The notes under the pieces were generated by a model. It ran no database searches. It was not told the DNA's origin and worked only from the letters and a program-made list of their open reading frames with translations. Positions 18,194-27,221 of a DNA stretch of 64,000 nt are shown here, piece after piece (position 1 is the first letter of the stretch; each line of letters opens with the position of its first letter). The DNA is from CAYVBJ01 sp964517005 (GTDB lineage: Bacteria > Bacteroidota > Rhodothermia > Balneolales > Balneolaceae), in contig CAZFAJ010000001.1 of assembly GCA_964517005.1 (NCBI GenBank), positions 1-64,000 of the forward strand, read 5' to 3'. A program made the position numbers and the translations under genes.

Positions 18194-19411
18194 TCAGCTC
18201 TTTCTGGTAACGAGCATTACGATTAAACCAAGAATAACGACAATACTGATTATGAAGAGAATCAGCATCAGGTTGGATGTTGTGGCGGCTGCTTCACTCC
18301 AGTCATCAATTCTCAGATCAATGGCTGAAATTTGAGAAAAATCGAGCACTTCTCCCTCAACAATATGATTTCCCCAGTCAGCTTTAACTCTGTTGTTCCA
18401 AAAACTAATAAAAGTTCTGTATTGCTCGTAATCTTCTTCTGAATTTTGCTGTCTGCTCACCTCCGTTGCTTCATCTACATAAGTTATCAGGGCATCGTAC
18501 AATGAGTCATCACTGTTAAAAGAGGGAAGATCAATTCCATTTTGAGTGAAAGCTGTAGAGAGTGAGTTCCATAGTTTGTTATTGATACTGGCTTCCCACG
18601 CCGCAATCATATCAGATACTTCCTGTTCAGCCTGCACAGGCCTGTCAGATGTAAAAACTTCACTCAGATTTTCTCCTATTGAAGTCCACACATCCCTGAA
18701 GTATGAATGCTGTGTCCGCATTTGGAGGTAATCTGCGGGTTCCAGACCTGTTTCCTGGTCGGCTCTGTTAATGTATTCAGAAATAATTGTCTGTATAACA
18801 TCCAGCGGATTCTCCTCAAGAAGTTGTTCAGACTCTGCGATTTCTGAAATTGCCTGCTCATCCATACTATCGAAGCGATTCAGCAAATCACCCATAAAAT
18901 TTACAACAAACTCATCTCTTTCCTCAAGGTTTTCTCTGTACTGCCTGGCTAGTGAAGAAACTTCTCTTTCGCTTGATTTGGATGCAATCAGTTGTTGTTC
19001 AAGAGAATCGGATTTTTCCTCAAAGTCATTTAACCTGTTTCGGAAAGTTTGAAGTTCAGAATTGAGTTCATCAATCCGTTCATTCAGCTGCTCAATCACA
19101 GAAACATTCTGTTCTGTATTCGCAAATCTTGATCTCAGATCGGAAATTTTTTCCTCAAATGTTTCCGGATATATAGCGGCATTAATCAGGTCAGAAGATC
19201 CCGAGTATGTGGCTTCCAGGGATTCGATATCCTGCATGATCCCGGTTAAATCATCCGAAGAAACTGCATTATCGACTCTCTCTGCTAAAGCGTTGTATTC
19301 AGTCCGAAAATCCTGCTGGATTTGATAATCCGATTGTTGCGCAATAAGCGCGCTGTTTGCTGTGATCAGTAAAATTGCAACGACAGATATACTATATTTA
19401 ATCATATTCAT
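18194..19411 (-). CDS. Exported coiled-coil protein with C-terminal membrane anchor
   Basis: A 405-residue protein of unknown family. A clean signal peptide (to about residue 25, LIAQQ) is followed by a long heptad-rich helical region (about 85-170, NERIDELNSELQTF and similar), a second helical domain, and one transmembrane helix at the extreme C-terminus (about 380-401) with a short basic tail (TRKS). It is thus held in the inner membrane with the bulk outside. A strong AGGAGG precedes the ATG at 19411. It sits 10 bases after a small lipoprotein gene, suggesting they work together. Confidence 0.7.
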   Translation of the reverse strand: MNMIKYSISVVAILLITANSALIAQQSDYQIQQDFRTEYNALAERVDNAVSSDDLTGIMQDIESLEATYSGSSDLINAAIYPETFEEKISDLRSRFANTEQNVSVIEQLNERIDELNSELQTFRNRLNDFEEKSDSLEQQLIASKSSEREVSSLARQYRENLEERDEFVVNFMGDLLNRFDSMDEQAISEIAESEQLLEENPLDVIQTIISEYINRADQETGLEPADYLQMRTQHSYFRDVWTSIGENLSEVFTSDRPVQAEQEVSDMIAAWEASINNKLWNSLSTAFTQNGIDLPSFNSDDSLYDALITYVDEATEVSRQQNSEEDYEQYRTFISFWNNRVKADWGNHIVEGEVLDFSQISAIDLRIDDWSEAAATTSNLMLILFIISIVVILGLIVMLVTRKS

Positions 19412-19421
19412 AATTGGCCTC

Positions 19422-19871
19422 CTATTGTATTCCTTCTTGAGTTAGACGATACGTATCACCGGATGCCATATCGATCAGTTCGATGTGATCTTGACGCTGA
19501 TTGAACGCCGGTTGACCCAGGCCCGCTGTAGTAATTTCAATTTTACTGGATAGTTTCAGCTCATTTTCTGCCGGTTCGAAGACGTACACGTTCTGAAAAC
19601 CAGAAGCTGTTACAAAATAAAATCCGGCTCTGTTGCGAATAAGATGTACATTATCTGCTTCATTTGTACCCTCTTCGGTCAGGATTGGCGACACGTTGAA
19701 TTTTACTGCATAGCGCTGATCGTGTACAATGTTATCGCTGTCAGGCGAAAGTACACTTTCAACAGGTTGAGTATAGTCCACGTTTTGAATTACAAGAGAT
19801 GGACCACATGCAACTGTACCAAGCAGCAGTGCCACACCAATCAGTAATGTAGTTAGGTTTGTTTTTGCCAT
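19422..19871 (-). CDS. Small lipoprotein of unknown function
   Basis: A 149-residue protein starting at ATG 19871: the first residues MAKTNLTTLLIGVALLLGT and the lipobox TVAC form a textbook lipoprotein signal, whereas a longer frame up to 19943 would bury that signal and overlap apt. The mature part is strand-rich (YFVTASGFQNVYVFEP) with no recognisable domain. It is upstream of, and 10 bases from, the coiled-coil membrane protein gene. Confidence 0.65.
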   Translation of the reverse strand: MAKTNLTTLLIGVALLLGTVACGPSLVIQNVDYTQPVESVLSPDSDNIVHDQRYAVKFNVSPILTEEGTNEADNVHLIRNRAGFYFVTASGFQNVYVFEPAENELKLSSKIEITTAGLGQPAFNQRQDHIELIDMASGDTYRLTQEGIQ

Positions 19872-19935
19872 GGTGTTGGTTTTATGGGTGTTTTTGTGAA
19901 TGTTAATTATATCTAAAACTACAAAAAATGTTTCA

Positions 19936-20484
19936 TTATACAACTAAAACTGTATGATACGGAACATTTTGGGGTAGCTTTTCCCTGCCTTTTAAATCTT
20001 CGAGTTCCATTACAAAAGAGAACCCGGCAACTGTTCCGCCTAGATTTTCTATAAGTTTGCAGGCTGCCAGTGCCGTTCCGCCGGTTGCGATCAGATCATC
20101 ATGAATAATGACGCTTGACCCCTCAAAAATTGCATCACTGTGGATTTCAAGACTGTCTGTTCCATATTCGAGCTCATAAGAGACTGAAATTGTATTTCCC
20201 GGAAGCTTATTTGGTTTTCTTATCGGTACAAAACCGGCATGTAAATACTGAGCTACGTTAATCCCAAACAGGAATCCCCTCGATTCAAGACCTGCTACAT
20301 AATCAATTTTGGTCCCCCTGTAAGGTGCCGCAAGCATTCTGGAGGTTAGTTCAAGAGTATCCTTGTTTCCAAGTAACGGGGTAATATCTTTAAATTGGAT
20401 TCCAGGCTTCGGATAGTCAGGAATCGTTCGAATCATATTATTTAAAAGTTCTTTAATTGATTCATCGATCTTTTCAATAGTCAT
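19936..20484 (-). CDS. apt: Adenine phosphoribosyltransferase
   Basis: A 182-residue purine-salvage enzyme that makes AMP from adenine and PRPP. The PRPP-binding motif is VIIHDDLIATGGTA and the substrate-binding N-terminal part is IPDYPKPGIQFKDITPLL. GLESRGFLFG and the KPNKLPG hood segment are typical. Length and motif order are standard. Confidence 0.95.
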   Translation of the reverse strand: MTIEKIDESIKELLNNMIRTIPDYPKPGIQFKDITPLLGNKDTLELTSRMLAAPYRGTKIDYVAGLESRGFLFGINVAQYLHAGFVPIRKPNKLPGNTISVSYELEYGTDSLEIHSDAIFEGSSVIIHDDLIATGGTALAACKLIENLGGTVAGFSFVMELEDLKGREKLPQNVPYHTVLVV

Positions 20485-20583
20485 AAAAGGTAACTTATTT
20501 GTATATCTTATGTTAGTATACCAAACCCAAATCTAAACATAACACATTCTGAGTAAATGTTTAATGGTAAATTTGAAAGTAAA

Positions 20584-21036
20584 ATGAAAAATCATCAAAA
20601 TTTTATGCACCAGGCTCTGAAGCTTGCAGAAAGAGCAATTGATGAGGATGAGATACCAGTAGGAGCTGTTATTGTGAAAGATGAACGCATTATTGGACGT
20701 GGATACAATCAAACAGAAAAATTACGTGATCCTACTGCACATGCCGAGATGATTGCAATTTCAGCTGCTGCCTCTACCCTTTCCAATAAATACTTAAAAG
20801 AATGTACTCTTTATGTAACGCTTGAACCCTGTCCTATGTGTGCGGGTGCATTGATTTGGTCAAAAATTGACAGGATCATTTTTGGAGCGCTTGATGAAAA
20901 AGCAGGTGCTTGCGGTACAGTCTTTAACCTGACAAACAGTGGTAAATTAAACCACAATATTGAAGTTATTCAGGGCGTGCTTGAAGCAGACTGTTCCTAT
21001 CTTTTAAAAGAGTTCTTTAAAACCAAAAGAAAGTGA
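20584..21036 (+). CDS. tadA: tRNA-specific adenosine deaminase
   Basis: About 150 residues. TadA converts the wobble adenosine of tRNA-Arg to inosine. The zinc site is seen in TAHAEM (His and catalytic Glu) and EPCPMCAG (two Cys). I prefer the ATG at 20584 because the resulting start aligns with family members (helix MHQALKLAERAIDEDEIPVG); an in-frame ATG at 20557 adds nine residues without support. Guanine deaminase-like enzymes share the fold but the length and motifs fit TadA. Confidence 0.92.
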   Translation: MKNHQNFMHQALKLAERAIDEDEIPVGAVIVKDERIIGRGYNQTEKLRDPTAHAEMIAISAAASTLSNKYLKECTLYVTLEPCPMCAGALIWSKIDRIIFGALDEKAGACGTVFNLTNSGKLNHNIEVIQGVLEADCSYLLKEFFKTKRK

Positions 21037-21128
21037 TAATTAAAAGATTAATCAAATCAGCTAACGCAAATTATTCGTTTCCTGATGCAGAACATATTAT
21101 TTTTCAGACATTGACTTTCTAAAAGTAC

Positions 21129-22700
21129 TTATTTTCGTTTCCATTTCTCAATAAGCTTGCGCCTGCCTTTTACTGTGAAGAAAGGCTGAAGATATTTTAC
21201 AATAAGGTAAATTAGTATTCCACTCACTATGGCTAAGACTGCAAAGTATTCCTGGTATTTTTGAAAAAAGGTGAGAAGGGTTTGTCCTGCGATCATCGAG
21301 ATTCCTACTATTAGTGGAGCCCAAATAATGACTGATGCAACAAAATAGAGCATGAAAAATAAAAAATTGCTTTTCAATAACCCTGCACTGAAATAGGTGG
21401 GAAAACGGGTTCCGGGAATAAATTTTGCGGCAAACAGAATCTCTAATCCTCTCAATTCAAACATGGTTTCCGCTTTTTTAATGTCCTGCTCATCGAGCAT
21501 CCATTTAAAAGGTGCTTTTCTGATTACTCTGCTCCCAAATATTCTGCCAATCCAATAGACAATTACATCGAAAATGACAATTCCCAAAAAACAAGCAATT
21601 ACAGCATCCCAAAAGCCAATCAAACCCCTTGCAGCAAGTAAACCACCACCAATGCCTGCAATATCTTCATTCAAGACAGAGCTAAATGCAATCAAGCCGA
21701 GTATGAGGAAAAAGACCCAGCCGGTAAAAGCAACAACCTGAGATCTGTCGAATATCTTCTCACTTTTTTCTATTCTTTCCCTGGATGCATCAGCTTTGAA
21801 AGTAGCTCGGCCTCTATCTGCCTTTTTCAAAAAAGAGGAGATCTCAGAGGCCCATTTTGCAGAAGTGTTAAATATTGATTTATGAAAGCCGTTAATTAGT
21901 TCTAAATCACTTTGCGGTATAATTCTGTGGTGTTCTTCAGCTGTTTGAACTGGTATATATCGGTCATCTGCGGCATGTAATATTTTGACCGGTACTTCGA
22001 CATTTTTTAGGATCTCACGATGGTTGCTGATATCAAGATTTAGGAGTTCTGTAGAAAAGTGAGAGTTTATGGGCTGATTGTAGTACCAGCCAAAATGGGG
22101 TATCAGATATTTAAAAGTCCAGGTGACTGGTTTGAGTACGGAAAAAATTAATTTATTGAGAGTGTGATTTCCTAAAAAGTGCAACTCCTGAACACCCAAG
22201 CCAGAAATCATTGTCAGGCTTTTTACAGTTTCCGGATGCTCATCCAGAAACCGGGTTGATACAGCCGCCCCATATGCCTGTCCGGCAACATGAACACTGT
22301 CAATCTTTAACCCGTTTAACAAGATAGAAGCTGCAGATGTTTTTGATTTAATTGAATTGCCTGTGAGGTTATCAGGCCTGTCCCGTTCTCCGGAATACAA
22401 CAGGATTATAACATCCCGGTCTTTTGCCAGTTTCTCAGCTATAGGAAGAAGGAATTCAGCTCCATAATAAATATCCGGAAACAGAAGCAGCGGGTTGGAT
22501 GCATTTTCATTCGCCGTTCCTATTTGATAATATCTTATTGAGCCATTGCTGCTTTCAAGGCTGTCTGTTTGAATTATTTTTTCATATCTGTTGGCTTCCG
22601 AAACAGGCGGAAAAACCAGCTGGATAATATAAGAAGCTGACAGAAGCAACAGGTATACACTTACTAAAACAATCCGGTAATCAGTAAGATTTACGTTCAT
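21129..22700 (-). CDS. Fusion: alpha/beta-hydrolase-like domain plus DedA/VTT membrane domain
   Basis: A 523-residue protein. An N-terminal anchor (about 10-30) leads to an alpha/beta-hydrolase fold (about 55-290). Its nucleophile elbow reads G140-Q-A142-Y-G144, so the catalytic Ser is replaced by Ala, although an Asp (AADDRYIP) and a His (GFHKSI) in the right places remain. The second half (about 325-515) is a SNARE-associated/DedA domain with the FIPGTRFPTYFSAG motif and several membrane helices; DedA proteins flip phospholipids or undecaprenyl phosphate. It is last in an operon with an acyltransferase pair, pointing to membrane-lipid handling. Confidence 0.8.
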   Translation of the reverse strand: MNVNLTDYRIVLVSVYLLLLSASYIIQLVFPPVSEANRYEKIIQTDSLESSNGSIRYYQIGTANENASNPLLLFPDIYYGAEFLLPIAEKLAKDRDVIILLYSGERDRPDNLTGNSIKSKTSAASILLNGLKIDSVHVAGQAYGAAVSTRFLDEHPETVKSLTMISGLGVQELHFLGNHTLNKLIFSVLKPVTWTFKYLIPHFGWYYNQPINSHFSTELLNLDISNHREILKNVEVPVKILHAADDRYIPVQTAEEHHRIIPQSDLELINGFHKSIFNTSAKWASEISSFLKKADRGRATFKADASRERIEKSEKIFDRSQVVAFTGWVFFLILGLIAFSSVLNEDIAGIGGGLLAARGLIGFWDAVIACFLGIVIFDVIVYWIGRIFGSRVIRKAPFKWMLDEQDIKKAETMFELRGLEILFAAKFIPGTRFPTYFSAGLLKSNFLFFMLYFVASVIIWAPLIVGISMIAGQTLLTFFQKYQEYFAVLAIVSGILIYLIVKYLQPFFTVKGRRKLIEKWKRK

Positions 22701-22712
22701 TTAATACTGATA

Positions 22713-23510
22713 TTAGAATAGCGGTGGCTCATATTTTTCAACTTCACCCGGTAATGCCATTGGTTCAAATGATTTATTTATAAATTTGTATAATGACCCG
22801 GCAAGCAATTTACGATCGTTATCGTGAATGGTTTCACTCCCGAAAACGATTTTTGCGTTAATCTGTTTCAGGGTTGCCATTTGATATAAATGGCGAAAAA
22901 AATCCATATCACCCCACCAGCTCACATATTCATATGCAGGCGGATCGTTTTTTCCGGTTTGATATCTGATAGCTGAAAAATGAACAGCCAAATTGTTGGC
23001 CGCAGGATACTCAAGCAGCGATGCACGAAACGGAAGCACAATTTCGCCGGGAGAAGTTGTACCTTCCGGAAAGAGGATGATTCCCTGGTATTTATTCAAA
23101 TTGGAAGAAATTAATTCATTAACTCTTCTGACATCACTTCGTTTCTTTCGGTTAATAAAGATCACTCCCATAGATTGAATCAAAAATCCCAAAACCGGCC
23201 ATGATTTCACGTCCATCTTTGCAATAAATGTTGCTTTCAGAATACTATAGTATACAATTACATCAAGATAACTGAGGTGATTACTCACAAGAAAAAAAGG
23301 CGGGGCAGGTATAGTCCCTTTCAAATTGATGTGAACATTAAATAACCAAAGCATACCTCTCGACCAGATAGTCATAAAAAAATTACGTAATGGCTCATAA
23401 GGAGATTTTGTTATTGCAATCGGTATCAATAAAATTAAGTAAACAGCACAAATCAACCCTGTGTAGAAAAATGTTGATAATATTTTTAAAATTGCCCGCA
23501 AATGCTTCAT
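22713..23510 (-). CDS. 1-acyl-glycerol-phosphate/lyso-aminolipid O-acyltransferase (PlsC family)
   Basis: A 265-residue membrane-bound acyltransferase. It has an N-terminal hydrophobic helix (about 15-33), the catalytic N77-H78-x4-D83 motif in SNHLSYLDV and the substrate motif FPEGTTSPG. PlsC makes phosphatidic acid; OlsA and GlsA relatives acylate lyso-ornithine or lyso-glycine lipids. It lies 21 bases after an OlsB/GlsB-like gene, which favours the aminolipid role, but a phosphatidic-acid role is not excluded. Confidence 0.85.
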   Translation of the reverse strand: MKHLRAILKILSTFFYTGLICAVYLILLIPIAITKSPYEPLRNFFMTIWSRGMLWLFNVHINLKGTIPAPPFFLVSNHLSYLDVIVYYSILKATFIAKMDVKSWPVLGFLIQSMGVIFINRKKRSDVRRVNELISSNLNKYQGIILFPEGTTSPGEIVLPFRASLLEYPAANNLAVHFSAIRYQTGKNDPPAYEYVSWWGDMDFFRHLYQMATLKQINAKIVFGSETIHDNDRKLLAGSLYKFINKSFEPMALPGEVEKYEPPLF

Positions 23511-23531
23511 GCGGTCAAATTTACAACTTTT

Positions 23532-24323
23532 TTAAAAAAAGAGCGCTTTTGATTTCTCATTCAGATGCTCAATATCGAGAAGAATAAGGAAATCAATAGT
23601 TTTAAATTTTTTATCCAGGGCGGGCGGACTGCAAACAAGGGTACCAAGATCAAGATACATTTTAAACAGAGGGGGCAATTCCCTGGAAGATTCAATTTTT
23701 TGATAATTTACGTTTATTGATCTCTGGCAAATAAAATCTTTCCTGGTTTCAACGTAGTATTTGGAATGATAAAAATTGTTTTTGCGTAAATACTCCTCGA
23801 TTGTATACGCTAAACAAGGATCCTGACTTGTTACGGAACAGCAACCAAAGAGATATCTTTTTTTCATTGCCTGAATATAGGCTGCCATACCTCTCCATAA
23901 CATGTATAAAACTCTCCCGCTTCTGTGCTCTTTTTTTATACATGCCCTTCCCAGTTCAACTGCATCGTTTAAGACTTTCTCAGGCAACTGGTTTAAATGA
24001 AATTCCTCTGATGTATAAAATCCTTCCCCTTCGTTCGCCTGATTTGAAGTCTGCATTCGGTAGGTCCCCACTACTTTTCCGGAACTATTCTCGATTACAA
24101 TCAAATGATCACATTGTTTATCATATTTATCTGTATCCATACCCGACCGGTAGGATTCGGGCAGCCCCTCTCCAAGTTCAAGGTTGAAAACACTAAACCT
24201 CAGTTCTAAAGCAGCGTGCACCTCATCTTGATTTCTGGCAAAGCGAACTGTGTACCTGTTATTTTTTACTATATCTTTCGAATAAATAGAATTACTCCGT
24301 TTTCTTGCTTTTTGCTGTAACAT
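23532..24323 (-). CDS. OlsB/GlsB-like GNAT N-acyltransferase
   Basis: A 263-residue acyl-ACP-dependent N-acyltransferase of the GNAT superfamily. The family's start pattern is visible (YTVRFARNQDEVHAALELRF, then DTDKYDKQCDHLIVIE), followed by GTYRMQTS and ELGRACI, which match the ornithine-acyl and glycine-acyl transferase family. Such enzymes make the first step of ornithine or glycine lipids. It is first in the operon with a PlsC-family gene, as with glsB-glsA in Bacteroides. The accepted amino acid cannot be told from sequence. An unusual basic start (MLQQKARKRSNS) is present. Confidence 0.82.
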   Translation of the reverse strand: MLQQKARKRSNSIYSKDIVKNNRYTVRFARNQDEVHAALELRFSVFNLELGEGLPESYRSGMDTDKYDKQCDHLIVIENSSGKVVGTYRMQTSNQANEGEGFYTSEEFHLNQLPEKVLNDAVELGRACIKKEHRSGRVLYMLWRGMAAYIQAMKKRYLFGCCSVTSQDPCLAYTIEEYLRKNNFYHSKYYVETRKDFICQRSINVNYQKIESSRELPPLFKMYLDLGTLVCSPPALDKKFKTIDFLILLDIEHLNEKSKALFF

Positions 24324-24482
24324 GAGATATATAAATATGTTTGATAATTTGATATAATTATACGTATCTCGTACGGCAAATAATTAATGTCTATATTAAT
24401 TCAATGTAAATTTTACAGGGAATGTTACGTTAAGATATTGGTGTTTTTATTTTTTTGAGGATTTCTAAGACTATTCTCTTTT

Positions 24483-25286
24483 ATGTTATATAGTAAAAAA
24501 TATTTTAAAAACGAAAATTTGGACTGGGTAGTCTTTATTCATGGTGCCGGTGGATCTTCTTCTATATGGTTCAAACAAGTTAACATTTTCCGAAAACATT
24601 TTAATGTTCTTCTGGTTGATCTGCGAGGACATGGAAAATCTGCAGGTGCTTTACAAGACTATTACAAAGAAAAATATACGTTCAGGACAGTAAGTAATGA
24701 TGTTCTCAATGTTTTGGAAGAACAAAATATTAAAAAAGCTCATTTTGTAGGCGTTTCACTTGGTACGATTATCATCCGGACGATTGCTGAAATGAAACCG
24801 GAAATCGTGCAGTCTGCTGTTCTGTGTGGTGCTATTACGAGGCTGGATGTAAGATCCCGTTTTTTGGTTTGGCTTGGACATGCATTTAAAAGGATTGTTC
24901 CCTTTATGTGGCTTTATAAATTATTTGCCTGGATAATTATGCCGCGAAAAAATCACTCGGAAACAAGAATGTTGTTTATAAGAGATGCCAAAAAACTTGC
25001 CCAAAAGGAATTTCTAAAATGGTTTCGTCTTACTTATGATATCAATCCGCTTTTAAAATATTTTAAAGAACAGGAAATGAAGTCGCCAACACTTTATGTG
25101 ATGGGTAGTGAGGATCATATGTTTTTACCTCCGGTAAAGAAAATGGTGCATCAGTTTTCAAGAAGCAAACTTGCCGTGGTAGAAGATTGCGGCCATGTCT
25201 GTAATGTCGAAGAGCCTAAAGAATTTAACAGAATAGCCATTCAGTTTTTAAAGGAACAGTCTGAAACTGTTCCAGTAAACACATAA
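24483..25286 (+). CDS. Alpha/beta-hydrolase
   Basis: A 267-residue hydrolase with a complete catalytic triad: oxyanion segment HGAGGSSS, nucleophile Ser92 in GVSLG, Asp in GSEDHMFLPP and His in EDCGHVCNVEEP. No signal peptide. The substrate is unknown. It is transcribed away from the acyltransferase operon from a shared 159-base spacer, so a link to lipid metabolism is possible but inferred. It converges on the secretin gene with 42 bases between and no visible terminator. Confidence 0.82.
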   Translation: MLYSKKYFKNENLDWVVFIHGAGGSSSIWFKQVNIFRKHFNVLLVDLRGHGKSAGALQDYYKEKYTFRTVSNDVLNVLEEQNIKKAHFVGVSLGTIIIRTIAEMKPEIVQSAVLCGAITRLDVRSRFLVWLGHAFKRIVPFMWLYKLFAWIIMPRKNHSETRMLFIRDAKKLAQKEFLKWFRLTYDINPLLKYFKEQEMKSPTLYVMGSEDHMFLPPVKKMVHQFSRSKLAVVEDCGHVCNVEEPKEFNRIAIQFLKEQSETVPVNT

Positions 25287-25328
25287 TTTTCTTAAAAATA
25301 TTTTGGGCAGATCCCGACAATAGAACTG

Positions 25329-27221
25329 TTATCCATTTTTGTCGACATCTAATCTGGATTCTCTGATTATTCTTGATAACCAAGCCTGGCTTTGAATTTC
25401 ATCCTGAATCCTTCTCGTATACTCAAGTGCTTTTTCAGAGTTCTCAAATCCTGCATAAGCAACAAAATAGTAGTTGGTAGCCGGATTATAAAGCATGTGT
25501 GCATTGTAACCTTCGGATTTAAATTTTTCAAAAAGGTTGAATGCATTTTCACGAACCGTAAATGATCCGCCTATAACATAAAACTCAAGATTCTCGTACC
25601 CGTTGTTCATGTTTGTGGCCTCAACCGGTTTCCACTCCCCGGCAAAGTCTGAAATGTCTTTTTTATCCACATCAGATTGGTTCAAAATTTGATTTTTTTC
25701 ATTTTCTCTTGAAGATTCTGTCTTAGGTTCAATGGTTTGCACTGTTTTTTCCGGTTGTTTTTCTGCTGTTTCAGGCTCACTACTTTTCTCTTCAATCATA
25801 TCCGTAATAACAGAATCAGCCTCAGTTTTCTCTTTCTTTTCATCGTTCAAATCATCAAACAGATCCTGGTCAAATTCATTTCTATGCCTCTCTTTTTCCA
25901 GATCTAAAAGTTCTTGTTTCGATTTAAACTTTTTTCGCATTCTTTCCGGAATGCTATCTTCCAGTTCGGCTTGCAGTAAAACAATCAATTCAGCTTCCTG
26001 ATTGTCGATTGAATTAAATCCAAACAGATATCGTAAACCGAAAAACCATGGCGGTAAATCTTTTAAAATAGGAATCCCTCTCCTTACTTCAGTGCGTTCC
26101 GTTCTGAAAAGGCCTGCAATTACGGTACTTTCACCATCGAGCAAAAGAGAATGAGTGGTTGCTGTTTGTTTGTTAATAATCGTACTCACGGGATCCGGCT
26201 GAGCTGAGGACCTTTCAGTATCTATTTGCAGATATACAAAAGTTGTATCATCCTGAGTAATAACCTGCGGTGTAACATTTAAAATTGTACCTGTGCTAAA
26301 GAATTGATCCGTTACGTTACCGGCAATGTCCCGTTGTTTGATAGAAAAATCCTGGCCAACCTGAATTCTGCCTTCCTCGCCATCCATGACCTTAATGGAC
26401 GGGGTTGCTAATATCTGACCGAGGTTATCTGCCTCAAATGCACTAAACAGAGCCTGAACCTCGATTCCTGCCCCTACATCTCCAAAGTTGACAAGAGCGT
26501 TAAACACATTTTGAGAAACGCTCTGGGCGCCTTTTGTATTGACAGATACAAACCTTCCATCAAATTCAGTAGTAGGCAGCTGTCCTTCCTGCTGGCCACC
26601 ACTGCCACCACTGCTACCGCCGCTTCCGCCACCAGATTGCTGGTCTCCCACAAAACTCTGAACATTATCGGGCACATTACTCGATAATGTGGACCAATCA
26701 ACACCGATCTCTTGCAAGGCTCTGCGGTTTCCTTCAAAAAAGGTGGCATTGATTCTTACTTCACGTGTTCTTGTATTAGCAATAATTTCATCAGTTATAC
26801 CGGCACCGGCAGCTTGTCGTCCCAGCCTGGGTGATTCTCTCTGCTGCGCCTCTTCCGTTGTTACTACTTCGATCATGTCACTTGATTCAAGCGCAACAAG
26901 ATTTTGTACTCTCAAGATAAAATCAAGAGCATCTCTCCAGTACATGGCAGGCAGTGAAATACCAATCGGACCTGAATAACCAGATCTGTCAACAATGATT
27001 TTATTCTGAAACTCCTGTGAAAATTGGTTTAAAACTTCAATAGCATCCCGAAAAGACGTTTCCCTGTGAAAGGAGACCATTTCCTTGGGATTTGTATACT
27101 CGCGAAATTCACGCGGAACATCTCCCTGTTGTGCATGGGATATTTGAAAGCTCCCAACGATTATAAAAATCAATAATAGTGTTGTAATTGTTCGTTTTGT
27201 ATTCATATGTTTATTTTTCAT
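25329..27221 (-). CDS. pilQ: Secretin (PilQ/GspD family) with C-terminal SPOR domain
   Basis: A 630-residue outer-membrane channel subunit. Order: signal peptide (to about 30), an STN/N0-like domain (about 55-120), an N1-like segment, a Gly/Ser/Gln-rich linker (about 195-215), the secretin core ending in the signature VIAGLFRTERTEVRRGIPILKDLP, a charged disordered region (about 430-540), and a peptidoglycan-binding SPOR domain (about 544-610: FYVIGGSFT...YFVAYAGFE). A SPOR tail on a secretin is unusual and would tie the ring to denuded peptidoglycan. It overlaps the pilO-like gene by 4 bases (ATGA) and is the last gene of the pilus-like operon. Confidence 0.85.
   Translation of the reverse strand: MKNKHMNTKRTITTLLLIFIIVGSFQISHAQQGDVPREFREYTNPKEMVSFHRETSFRDAIEVLNQFSQEFQNKIIVDRSGYSGPIGISLPAMYWRDALDFILRVQNLVALESSDMIEVVTTEEAQQRESPRLGRQAAGAGITDEIIANTRTREVRINATFFEGNRRALQEIGVDWSTLSSNVPDNVQSFVGDQQSGGGSGGSSGGSGGQQEGQLPTTEFDGRFVSVNTKGAQSVSQNVFNALVNFGDVGAGIEVQALFSAFEADNLGQILATPSIKVMDGEEGRIQVGQDFSIKQRDIAGNVTDQFFSTGTILNVTPQVITQDDTTFVYLQIDTERSSAQPDPVSTIINKQTATTHSLLLDGESTVIAGLFRTERTEVRRGIPILKDLPPWFFGLRYLFGFNSIDNQEAELIVLLQAELEDSIPERMRKKFKSKQELLDLEKERHRNEFDQDLFDDLNDEKKEKTEADSVITDMIEEKSSEPETAEKQPEKTVQTIEPKTESSRENEKNQILNQSDVDKKDISDFAGEWKPVEATNMNNGYENLEFYVIGGSFTVRENAFNLFEKFKSEGYNAHMLYNPATNYYFVAYAGFENSEKALEYTRRIQDEIQSQAWLSRIIRESRLDVDKNG

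Noticed and set aside
25287..25328. Possible terminator between the hydrolase and secretin genes
   Set aside because: Only 42 bases with no stable hairpin; the two convergent genes appear to lack a clear terminator.
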